Shown here: positions 1 through 5,831 of the stretch, one piece after another
Layout of the letters: the number at the start of each line of letters is the position of its first letter
How positions within the stretch are numbered: position 1 is the stretch's first letter
Assembly: GCA_002311635.1 (NCBI GenBank)
Contig: DBZJ01000130.1
Span: 1 to 8,995 of the forward strand
DNA length: 8,995 nucleotides
Direction of reading: 5' to 3'
DNA from: Syntrophaceae bacterium UBA1163
GTDB lineage: Bacteria; Desulfobacterota; BSN033; UBA1163
The notes under the pieces: model-generated
Told to the model about the DNA's origin: nothing
The model's input: the letters and a program-made list of their open reading frames with translations, nothing else
The model's database searches: none
Made by a program: the position numbers and the translations under genes

Positions 1-9
1 ATTACTTAA

Positions 10-480
10 TGCGTTTGTATTAGCTCACGCTACGACCTCCACCCTGATGATAAGGAAGATAGATTACGCAGCTGGTTGGCAAGACAGCTTCGTTTGCGTT
101 CGAGGGATCGATATAATGTTCCTCAAGAAGGAGAAATCGACCTGGAACAAAAACCGGATTTACGAATAGAAGCTTCTGGCATAGCTCCTGTTTCTATTGA
201 GGTCAAATGGGCTGACAACTGGTCATTAAATGACCTTATAGGGGGGCTTACCGATCAATTAGTCGGAAAGTACCTCCGAGCTCCTGATTCGAATTATGGT
301 ATTTACGTCCTGGGATATAAAGGTGAGAAAAATTATTGGTTGAAGGGTGAAAATGGTCAGAAATTGACATTTAATGAGTTGGTACAGCACGTTCAGGAGG
401 CAGCAAAGGTATTGGAAAGGGATCATAAAGATACTATTTGCTTACAGGCCTTTGGAATAAATTTCAAGAAACCAACTTAG
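10..480 (+). pseudogene. C-terminal fragment of a PD-(D/E)xK nuclease-like protein, reading frame interrupted
   Basis: The frame is open from base 10 to the stop at 478-480, but an in-frame TAA lies at 7-9. The only conventional start is a TTG at 76 with no ribosome binding site. The sequence before that TTG still reads like protein (HPDDKEDRLRSWLARQL), so the TTG is probably not a real start. The neighbouring frame (bases 2 onward, LLNAFVLA) may be the upstream part, joined by a one-base shift near 25-32. Counting from TTG as 1, the fragment has E20, PD at 27-28, then beta-strand-like SIEVK with E42 and K44, and Q61/Y66 in QLVGKY. This order resembles the D...ExK core of PD-(D/E)xK nucleases, here as a C-terminal domain of a larger protein. 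The parent family is not recognised. It may be a decayed gene or a sequencing frameshift. Confidence 0.55.
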
Positions 481-638
481 CCAAAGAATAAAGAGTAAGG
501 GAGAATAAAGAGAGGGGTGAGATTTCAACAATACAGAGATTAGGACCGGTTCTGAATTTCTTTAATTAATAAATAGTTCCGGACTACTTTGCTAATTTTT
601 CTTTGTGCCTGTCGGGTTGATTCGGAAGGGTGATTGCT

Positions 639-1259
639 ATGAATTTGAGTGAGACCGAGGTCAATAATTATCTACAACCTTTCTTGGCGCGTTACGAAGA
701 TGGTTTTCAGGAAGCATGGATACAAATACTCGAATCTAATCCCCACACATTGGAGGAAATAACCCCGATTATCAAGAGGGTTAGAAACAAGGCTATAAAA
801 GAGTACATGAATAAAAAATATAGAGAGGAGAGCCTGTACAAGCCAATTGGAAATGACGGGGATGGGAAATTTACCCTCGAATCAATACTGGAAATCCCTG
901 GAAACGAAAATTCCGAAGATAGAGACAATAGGGACAATGGTCTTTATAAAAAAATAGTGGACTTCCTTATAGGAGAGTACCTCAAACAAAAGAATGAAAA
1001 TCTTGAGCTAAGAAGAAGAGATATCGAACTGAAGGCAGAAAGACTCAAGTTACGGCGAGAATGGCTCACATTTAGGAAGGATCGATTTGAATCCTGGAAA
1101 AAGCTCATGGAAGAAAAAGGGAAGCAAAAAGAAAATCAATTTAAGCTCGTAGTCCAACTCCAAAGGGAAAAACTCAAATTTAAAAAAGAACAGGTTTACC
1201 TTAAGGAGAAAAGACGAATTCAGAGAGAAGGAGAGTATAGAAGATTCCTGAACCAATAA
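639..1259 (+). CDS. Sigma-70 region 2-like domain fused to a long charged coiled coil (206 aa)
   Basis: I chose ATG 639, not GTG 630, because GGAAGGG at 624-630 is the ribosome binding site and would overlap the GTG. Residues about 10-70 resemble region 2 of extracytoplasmic-type sigma factors: an acidic helix DGFQEAWIQILE (21-32), then IIKRVRNKAIKEYMNKK (44-60) and the REESLYKPI segment (62-70) that normally starts the linker. The first helix of region 2 seems short. No region 4 helix-turn-helix follows. Residues about 115-205 form one long K/R/E-rich helix, likely coiled coil, with a loosely repeated unit (REWLTFRKDRF at 140-150, REKLKFKKEQV at 176-186). It is cytosolic, with no signal peptide or membrane segment. 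It may bind DNA or RNA polymerase, but it could equally be a different helical protein. Purine-rich coding and its place beside a broken gene suggest acquired DNA. Confidence 0.75.
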   Translation: MNLSETEVNNYLQPFLARYEDGFQEAWIQILESNPHTLEEITPIIKRVRNKAIKEYMNKKYREESLYKPIGNDGDGKFTLESILEIPGNENSEDRDNRDNGLYKKIVDFLIGEYLKQKNENLELRRRDIELKAERLKLRREWLTFRKDRFESWKKLMEEKGKQKENQFKLVVQLQREKLKFKKEQVYLKEKRRIQREGEYRRFLNQ

Positions 1260-1344
1260 AGTTCGGCATCACAATGACGATGAAGTCGCCAAATAAACAT
1301 AGAAACCCTTTGGAGCGGTGAGTACATATAAGAAGAGATAGGTT

Positions 1345-1378
1345 GAGAAAAGGGGAGAGAAAAAGAAAAAAGAGGGGG
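1345..1378 (+). other. 34-base homopurine tract ending in a ribosome binding site
   Basis: Every base from 1345 to 1378 is A or G. The tract ends in GAGGGGG, seven bases before ATG 1386, so its right end probably serves as the Shine-Dalgarno sequence of the DUF3795 gene. The rest has no assigned role. Confidence 0.6.
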
Positions 1379-1385
1379 TGTGAAT

Positions 1386-1907
1386 ATGGAAGGATGGACC
1401 GAGGAGGAATTTAGAAATAAGGATTTGATGGCGCCATGCGGGTTATATTGTGGTGCCTGCGGAGTTTACATTGCGACAAGGGACCAGAATGAAAAATTCA
1501 GGGCTGTGATGGGCAGCCTCTACGGCACAAAACCAGAAGAAACAGAATGTCTTGGCTGCATGCAGGCTGATCCCCCCAAGAAGCTCTATGGTTATTGCAA
1601 AGGGTGCACGATAAGAAATTGTGTGAAATCAAAAGACTACTACTCCTGCCATCAGTGTGAAGAATGGCCATGCAGTAGGATAGAGAATTTCGGTTTCGGC
1701 ACTGGTGTAAGAGTGATGAAAAAGGCGATCCCGTTATGGCGAGCGAAAGTAGCTAAACACGGGGATGAAAAGGGCAGCATCGAATGGGCACGGGCAGAAT
1801 GTGAGCGCTATCACTGTCCTTCATGTGGTATGCCGCTTTTCAGAGGCGCCCAACGCTGCAGATCGTGCAAGAAACCCGTAGCCGATGAACTGGACGGATC
1901 GTTATGA
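1386..1907 (+). CDS. DUF3795 family cysteine-rich protein with C-terminal zinc ribbon (173 aa)
   Basis: ATG 1386 is preferred over GTG 1380 because the GAGGGGG at 1372-1378 is spaced seven bases from the ATG and only one from the GTG. The DUF3795 core begins APCGLYCGACGVYIA with C18, C22 and C25. It continues with CLGC (C55, C58), CKGCTIRNC (C71, C74, C79) and CHQCEEWPC (C88, C91, C96), the usual spacing of this anaerobe-associated family. These cysteines presumably bind zinc or an iron-sulfur cluster; the family has no established function. An extra module follows: C144-C147 and C158-C161 in CPSCGMPL and CRSCKKP form a classical zinc ribbon near the C-terminus. The protein appears soluble. 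It stands alone, with about 125 bases before it and 320 after. Confidence 0.9.
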   Translation: MEGWTEEEFRNKDLMAPCGLYCGACGVYIATRDQNEKFRAVMGSLYGTKPEETECLGCMQADPPKKLYGYCKGCTIRNCVKSKDYYSCHQCEEWPCSRIENFGFGTGVRVMKKAIPLWRAKVAKHGDEKGSIEWARAECERYHCPSCGMPLFRGAQRCRSCKKPVADELDGSL

Positions 1908-2227
1908 ATGAAAGTTAGGCCATTTTTTCAAGTTTTTCTCGGGATGTGAACGTGATTACTCGAATTGCGGGGCATGACGCTTGCTCCGCCATATTTAGAC
2001 AGAATAGGCTTTAAATTCAAAAAGTTTTAACCTTCCCTCCCGCGTCCTTATCGAATGCAGTCTCTTTTTCCTTTAGGTTCTTAAATAAGACATAGACCTT
2101 GAAATTCTTAGGCGCGAAATCTATTTCGGCCTTAACAACGACAATTGGTCAAATGGAGGGAAAATATTTTATAATTTCTACTCAAACCGTTTTCAATTTA
2201 AATGCGAAGAGATCGTAAACATAGCGA
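1908..2227. other. 320-base gap: a hairpin and a possible gene relic
   Basis: No convincing plus-strand gene is present. A GC-rich hairpin lies at 1967-1989. On the minus strand the frame 2148-2017 is open for 43 codons and has coding-like composition (KAEIDFAPKNFKVYVLFKNL, then a charged tail), but it lacks an ATG/GTG/TTG start and an SD; an in-frame TGA precedes it. It may be a gene relic or chance. I see no good promoter for the Cys-rich gene at 2228; the AT-rich stretch 2165-2200 is the likeliest place. Confidence 0.4.
1967..1989 (+). terminator. GC-rich hairpin downstream of the DUF3795 gene
   Basis: The arms GCGGGGCA (1967-1974) and TGCTCCGC (1982-1989) pair over eight positions, seven Watson-Crick and one G-T, around a seven-base loop. 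It lies 60 bases after the DUF3795 stop. There is no T-run after either arm, so if it ends transcription it is not a classical intrinsic terminator. It could instead stabilise the mRNA 3' end. Confidence 0.35.
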
Positions 2228-2425
2228 ATGGCTGAAAGCGACAAGAAATTTATATATGAAGACGGAGTCTGTTTTGAGGTGACCCCTTACGGACTCGTCT
2301 GCTGTTTAGAAGAGAGCAAGGACAAGAAACATCCGTGTCCTGACTGCAAATTCTGTCAATGGTGTTCTGATTCGCGATGCAGCCTCTGCCTTAGACAGGG
2401 AGAATACTGCCGCGATAGCCGGTGA
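2228..2425 (+). CDS. Small cysteine-rich protein (65 aa)
   Basis: It has ten cysteines in 65 residues: C15, C25-C26, C37, C40, C43, C46, C51, C54 and C61. The central CPDCKFCQWC has three CxxC steps, followed by CSLC. Such spacing suits zinc or an iron-sulfur cluster, and there is no signal peptide, so a cytosolic metal-binding protein is likely. I do not recognise a named family. The ribosome binding site is weak: GAAGAG sits about 18 bases before ATG 2228. The next gene starts 34 bases after the stop, so the two are probably co-transcribed. The Cys-rich pattern is far from random, which supports a real gene despite the small size. Confidence 0.75.
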   Translation: MAESDKKFIYEDGVCFEVTPYGLVCCLEESKDKKHPCPDCKFCQWCSDSRCSLCLRQGEYCRDSR

Positions 2426-2459
2426 CCATAGAAAAGAATCCTGCGATTATGGTGAAGGC

Positions 2460-3146
2460 ATGACCGTTCGTCTTGACTACGATTTGATAAGGAGCAGAAG
2501 GAGGAGAAGGACGATTTCCCTCCAAATCAAAGAAGGCGGGAAAGTAGTCATTCTGGCTCCTTTTCATACGCCGAAATGGGAGATAGAGAGATTCATCGAG
2601 GGAAAGCAGTCGTGGATTGCCGAGAAGCTGTCGGAGAAAGAAAAACGGGCGAAAGAAGCAGAAAAGATGTTTTTGCCTGGAGAGAAATTTTTATATTTAG
2701 GAGAGCGGTATCCGTTAGAAATTCGTGAGTCTCATCATAAGGAACCACCCTTAAGATTATCTTTTGGTAATTTCATCCTTCATAAGGATTGCATGGAAGA
2801 GGCAAGGGATCTTTTTGTCGAGTGGTATAAGAAAGAGGCCAAAGAAAAGATAGCCGAAAGAATTAATTATTACAGCCGTAGCGTTCATCTGTTCCCGAAA
2901 GGGATAAAAATAACAAGCGCCAAATCCCGGTGGGGCTCCTGCTCGCGGGATGATCGATTATCTTTTAGCTGGAGAATCGTCATGGCCTCCTTGGCCGTCA
3001 TCGATTACATCCTCCTTCATGAACTCGTCCATATCCGAGAAAAAAATCACTCTGCAAAATTCTGGGCTACCTTAGAATCTATTCTCCCGGACTACGGAAA
3101 ACATAGGCGCTGGTTGAGAGAAAACGGACATTTATTGGAGCTTTAA
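2460..3146 (+). CDS. YgjP-type zinc metallopeptidase domain protein, DUF45/M48-like (228 aa)
   Basis: The C-terminal half holds the YgjP signature: WGSCS at 158-162, then DYILLHELVHIREKNHS with the HExxH zinc motif HELVH at 187-191 and third histidine H197, then FW and LPDYGKHRRWL. The N-terminus starts with a strongly basic run (RSRRRRRTISLQI) that matches the beta-rich start of the family. The length of about 230 residues is normal. It is a soluble gluzincin-like protein whose physiological substrate is not known; homologues often lie beside restriction genes, though none is seen here. ATG 2460 has only GAAGG directly in front of it, too close for an ideal ribosome binding site, so initiation may depend on translation of the small Cys-rich gene just upstream. 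Confidence 0.93.
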   Translation: MTVRLDYDLIRSRRRRRTISLQIKEGGKVVILAPFHTPKWEIERFIEGKQSWIAEKLSEKEKRAKEAEKMFLPGEKFLYLGERYPLEIRESHHKEPPLRLSFGNFILHKDCMEEARDLFVEWYKKEAKEKIAERINYYSRSVHLFPKGIKITSAKSRWGSCSRDDRLSFSWRIVMASLAVIDYILLHELVHIREKNHSAKFWATLESILPDYGKHRRWLRENGHLLEL

Positions 3147-3180
3147 CATGGGCTGGGGATAGAAGAGCAATCTGAAACCG

Positions 3181-4173
3181 ATGAAGGGGATTCGCCGAAG
3201 AGATTTCCTAAAATATATGGGAGCGGCTGGTGGGACCTTATTCTCGGGTACGAAGGGAGGAATAGCGATGTCAAGCACAAAAAGTCATGTCGCCTTGGTG
3301 AAGACGGATAATAGAAAGAACGGGGTAAAGACATCGTTGAAGACACTGAATGTAAACCCTGTCAGAGGAAAGCATGTCTTGATTAAACCTAATTTTAATA
3401 CCGCAGATGTCACGCCGGGATCGACAGACAATGATACATTAATAGCATTGGTGGAAGAGATCTGGGCAATGGGCGCAAAATCGATCAGCCTTGGGGAAAG
3501 AAGCTATCCGTTAACCAGCGAGGTCATGGAGAAGAAAGGCATTCTGCCCGTCCTGGATAAATTGAATGTAAAGGTTATCGACTTTGATCGTCTTGATGAA
3601 AAGGATTGGGTGCTGTTCAAACCTAAAAAGAGTCACTGGCCGAACGGGTTTCGGATCGCACGACCCATCCTCAACGCAGAATGCCTCGTCTCCACCTGCT
3701 GCCTGAAGACCCATCAGTTCGGAGGAATCTTCACTCTATCGCTAAAGCTTCATGTCGGAGTCGTTCCTACATTTCGTCACGGATATGAATATATGAAAGA
3801 GCTTCACACTTCTCCGGATCAAAGAAAGATGATTGCAGAGATTAACGAACCTTTTAAGCCTGCTCTTATCGTCCTTGACGGTATCGATGCCTTTGTGGAC
3901 GGCGGCCCGATGACCGGAACGCCTGCAAAGGGAGAAGTCTTCCTTGCCTCTGCCGATCGGGTTGCCATCGACGCCGTAGGAGTGGCGATTTTGAAACTTC
4001 TCGGAAGCAATGAAGGCATCATGAAGCCAAAGATATTCGAACAAGAACAGATTGCAAGGGCAGCGGAGCTTGGTTTGGGCGCATCCTCTCCATCAGAAAT
4101 CGACGTGATACCTGCTGATAAGAGTAGTCAGGATTACAGGGACCGCGTTGCAGAGGTTTTGAGCAAAGGTTAG
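3181..4173 (+). CDS. DUF362 domain protein with Tat signal (330 aa)
   Basis: The N-terminus RRRDFLKYMGAAGG carries a twin-arginine motif (R6-R7-D-F-L-K), though the hydrophobic stretch after it is short and glycine-rich. The DUF362 domain follows from about residue 37: HVLIKPNF (KPN at 69-71), CLKTH (174-178), a histidine-rich middle, LDGIDAFVDGGP (232-243) and ADRVAIDAVGVAILK (258-272). There are no CxxCxxC repeats, so the ferredoxin module that many DUF362 proteins have is missing. Export to the periplasm as a folded protein is inferred; the reaction is unknown. It begins 34 bases after the metallopeptidase stop with only a weak ribosome binding site (AGAAGAG, about 15 bases upstream), and may share its transcript. 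Confidence 0.9.
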   Translation: MKGIRRRDFLKYMGAAGGTLFSGTKGGIAMSSTKSHVALVKTDNRKNGVKTSLKTLNVNPVRGKHVLIKPNFNTADVTPGSTDNDTLIALVEEIWAMGAKSISLGERSYPLTSEVMEKKGILPVLDKLNVKVIDFDRLDEKDWVLFKPKKSHWPNGFRIARPILNAECLVSTCCLKTHQFGGIFTLSLKLHVGVVPTFRHGYEYMKELHTSPDQRKMIAEINEPFKPALIVLDGIDAFVDGGPMTGTPAKGEVFLASADRVAIDAVGVAILKLLGSNEGIMKPKIFEQEQIARAAELGLGASSPSEIDVIPADKSSQDYRDRVAEVLSKG

Positions 4174-4457
4174 TGATGGTCAGAAGGGTGTATTATTTTT
4201 TTATTTTCAGGAGGCTCAAATGTATACTATTTTAATACTCATATAAAATTAACAATTACAGCTACTTACAAAATCACACCTCATTTTTTTCAAGAATATG
4301 TATATATAGAATGTTCAATTCAGCCCCAGATATTCCTTCATAAGAAATCCTAAATTACGAAATATTCAATAATATCAATTAGTTCAATAAAACATTTTCC
4401 TCTGGCACGCCAAATGCATTACCTTAGGTTGAACGTCGAAGAAAGGAGGAATTAAAA
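4174..4457. other. AT-rich 284-base regulatory gap before the sigma-54 operon
   Basis: A T-run (4194-4206) shortly after the DUF362 stop has no clear hairpin in front of it. At 4208-4246 a good SD (CAGGAGG) precedes an eight-codon frame, ATG 4220 to TAA 4246 (MYTILILI). The strongly AT-rich stretch 4250-4400 contains TTCAAT three times (4314, 4365, 4383) and a small inverted repeat ATATT-CAAT-AATAT near 4363-4376. This is where an enhancer-binding protein would be expected to bind, but no classical site can be named. Confidence 0.45.
4403..4418 (+). promoter_or_regulatory. Sigma-54 promoter of the membrane-protein/receiver operon
   Basis: TGGCACGCCAAATGCA matches the -24/-12 consensus TGGCACG-N4-TTGCW at 11 of 12 defined positions; only the first T of TTGC is changed. 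The GG (4404-4405) and GC (4416-4417) doublets have the obligatory spacing. Transcription should start near 4429, about 29 bases before ATG 4458. Sigma-54 promoters need an AAA+ activator; none is encoded in the window. Confidence 0.85.
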
Positions 4458-4742
4458 ATGGAAAAAACAAAAAAAGGATTAAAGGTAGGGTTAATGGCCG
4501 GGTTGATCACTCTCATGGCTTCTCCAGCATTTGCAAGGTCGATCAGCCTAAAAGAGGGCGGGGTCGCGCTCTGGATCTTCATCATTGTTGGAGCGATTAT
4601 TGTTCTTCTTCAATTGATCCCAGCGGCGATTCTCTTCTTCAGCTTCATTGGTTCCGCAACTACCATGGCTTTGAAGAAGGAGAGGAAAGCTGAAGAGGAA
4701 GTGGGTGTTCCAGGTGCTGAGCCCGTGGCGGTCAAAAAGTAG
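4458..4742 (+). CDS. Small membrane protein with signal peptide, first QLIPA-type paralogue (94 aa)
   Basis: It starts with a basic region (KTKKGLK), a hydrophobic core and SPAFA at 22-26, a typical signal peptidase site. The mature part has one long hydrophobic segment (about 36-66) ending QLIPAAILFFSFIG (52-65), then a charged lysine/glutamate tail that should face the cytoplasm. The ribosome binding site AGGAGG (4444-4449) is ideally placed. It is the first gene behind the sigma-54 promoter. Its core is clearly paralogous to the next gene. I do not recognise a named family. The leader could stay uncleaved and act as a second membrane segment, as the neighbour, which has no such site, suggests. 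Inferred role: a stress-induced inner-membrane protein; the function is unknown. Confidence 0.85.
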   Translation: MEKTKKGLKVGLMAGLITLMASPAFARSISLKEGGVALWIFIIVGAIIVLLQLIPAAILFFSFIGSATTMALKKERKAEEEVGVPGAEPVAVKK

Positions 4743-4771
4743 AGGAAACCGCAATAAAGGAGATGATCACT

Positions 4772-5023
4772 ATGTCTGCGAAGACGAGAAAGATCTTAAC
4801 AATCCTCGGTCTGGTTCTGGTAATGTCGATCGCCTTCTTCTCTTTCGGGATTGCTTACAAGGGAGGCGTGAGAGGAATAGGACTTGTTGGTCTCATGTTC
4901 TTCTTTACCTTCGGGATCATCGTGGTCCTGGCTCAATTAATTCCAGCAGGCATCCTCCTTTCCTCCTTTATCGGAGCCACGATCTCTCCTACGAGAAAGT
5001 CTGAGGTCCTCATCCGTGTATAG
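4772..5023 (+). CDS. Small two-helix membrane protein, second QLIPA-type paralogue (83 aa)
   Basis: ATG 4772 is chosen because AAGGAG (4757-4762) sits nine bases before it and directly abuts the other in-frame ATG at 4763. Two hydrophobic segments, about 8-28 and 35-70, flank a short basic turn (YKGGVRG). The second segment contains QLIPAGILLSSFIGAT (55-70), almost the same as QLIPAAILFFSFIG in the preceding protein, and GGV begins it in both. The tail is short and lacks the lysine/glutamate-rich extension of the first paralogue. Only 29 bases separate the two genes, so they are in one operon and probably arose by duplication. The pair may form a complex in the inner membrane; this is inference. 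Confidence 0.85.
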   Translation: MSAKTRKILTILGLVLVMSIAFFSFGIAYKGGVRGIGLVGLMFFFTFGIIVVLAQLIPAGILLSSFIGATISPTRKSEVLIRV

Positions 5024-5065
5024 ACGTAGGAGACCTAGGAGGAACGGAATAGGAGGGAGATGACC

Positions 5066-5494
5066 ATGAAATCGAAAATGGTACTCATAGCCTATCAGGA
5101 TGATCATTGGACCCGATCGCTCTCCAGTTTCTTCCATGGAATGGGATATAAAGTGGAAACAGCCAAGTCGATGAGTGAGATGATTCGAAGGGTTCGAAAG
5201 GGGAATATCCATGTCATCCTTATCGATGATGAGATCGAAGGGATAAAGGCCTGCGATGTCGTCCCCCTGTTGAAGAATATCAATCCAAAGATTCAGATTA
5301 TTGTTATCTCATCAGAGGAATCTATTGGCTTGGTGAAACGTCTTCGGGGAGCGGGAATCTTCTATCAGGCGATGAAGCCCATTGATTTGGGAGAAGTGAA
5401 GGCAGCTGTGGAGTGTGCCTTTGGAAAGATTGAAAGGGAGAGCGCCAAAGAAGGCTTCTTTTCAGGTCTCACTGCGGAGATGGTACCTGCATAA
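5066..5494 (+). CDS. Stand-alone response-regulator receiver domain protein (142 aa)
   Basis: AGGAGGGAG at 5051-5059 touches ATG 5060 but is well spaced for ATG 5066, which I take as the start. The fold order is that of CheY-like receivers: strand VLIAYQDD (6-13), strand VILIDD with the phosphoacceptor aspartate D54 (49-55), strand IIVISS with S82 in the Thr/Ser switch place, and K104-P105 in AMKPIDLGEV. The acidic pair that normally follows strand 1 is shifted or replaced: YQ stands where two acids are expected, with D12-D13 two residues later. No output domain is attached; the last 20 residues are a short tail. It is the third gene of the sigma-54 operon. It may bind a partner such as a kinase or the membrane pair; phosphorylation is likely but uncertain. 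Confidence 0.88.
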   Translation: MKSKMVLIAYQDDHWTRSLSSFFHGMGYKVETAKSMSEMIRRVRKGNIHVILIDDEIEGIKACDVVPLLKNINPKIQIIVISSEESIGLVKRLRGAGIFYQAMKPIDLGEVKAAVECAFGKIERESAKEGFFSGLTAEMVPA

Positions 5495-5530
5495 CGTCCG
5501 ACCTAATTCCACGTTCAATAGCAATCCGTA

Positions 5531-5553
5531 AGAAGAGCGGCCTCTTTCTTTTG
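5531..5553 (+). terminator. Possible intrinsic terminator after the sigma-54 operon
   Basis: AAGAG (5533-5537) and CTCTT (5542-5546) form a five-base stem with a CGGC loop, extended by one G-T pair, and are followed on the plus strand by TCTTTTGTT. It lies 37 bases after the receiver stop. The stem is short, so the call is moderate. The minus-strand side has no T-run, so it serves the zinc-ribbon gene less well. Confidence 0.45.
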
Positions 5554-5584
5554 TTCCTTGCAGATGTAAGCTTGCTTCGGGGGG

Positions 5585-5725
5585 CTATTTTTTCCAGGAT
5601 CGATTTTCCAGGATCACCTGGTCGACAATCTCACCGCAGTGAACGCATCTCCAACCAAAAAAGTGTTCTTGAGAGCCATAAAATTTTTCAAAAACCATAA
5701 TACCGTGACACCGGGGACACTTCAT
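5585..5725 (-). CDS. Small zinc-ribbon protein (46 aa)
   Basis: This minus-strand gene starts at ATG 5725-5723 and stops with TAG at 5587-5585. It encodes CPRC at 3-6 and CVHC at 27-30, a two-knuckle zinc ribbon, with the segment FFGWRC before the second knuckle and GEIVDQVILENR after it. This matches a tiny zinc-ribbon type common in deltaproteobacterial genomes, seen here from the motif pattern only. An excellent ribosome binding site, GGAGG, ends six bases before the ATG. It probably binds zinc and is cytosolic; the partner and role are unknown. It lies between the end of the sigma-54 operon and the yvlD-like gene, pointing toward the former. Being under 50 codons, it would be missed by common length cut-offs. 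Confidence 0.88.
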   Translation of the reverse strand: MKCPRCHGIMVFEKFYGSQEHFFGWRCVHCGEIVDQVILENRSWKK

Positions 5726-5796
5726 TTGAGCCTCCTGCAGATCATCTAAGACTTGCACACCATCTTATTAAGAAGCTCAGGAAAAGTGAATAAGGT

Positions 5797-5831
5797 AAAT
5801 ACCGTATCTTATGAAAAAAAATACGGTATTT
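5797..5831. terminator. Perfect 11-base inverted repeat, terminator or protein site
   Basis: AAATACCGTAT (5797-5807) and ATACGGTATTT (5821-5831) are exact reverse complements around a 13-base, A-rich loop, and the plus-strand right arm runs into TTTTT (5829-5833). On the minus strand the loop becomes a T-run and the left arm leads toward the zinc-ribbon gene about 72 bases on. It could be a bidirectional terminator or a dyad bound by a regulator; the low GC of the stem argues for caution. Confidence 0.45.

Noticed and set aside
485..512. AGAATAAAGAG repeated twice, 17 bases apart
   Set aside because: Only two copies in low-complexity purine-rich sequence; no array and no associated element.
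707..1256. Two minus-strand open frames opposite the sigma-like gene
   Set aside because: They are the complement of its purine-rich codons, giving Phe/Leu/Ser-rich peptides with no ribosome binding site or family likeness.
1914..1920. GTTAGGC, like the end of an integron attC site
   Set aside because: No matching RYYYAAC partner with paired arms is present at a suitable distance and there is no integrase; a seven-base match is expected by chance.
4705..5004. Plus-strand open frame spanning the end of the first and most of the second membrane gene
   Set aside because: It lies out of frame with both real genes, whose paralogy and ribosome binding sites are clear, and its own sequence is not membrane-like or family-like.
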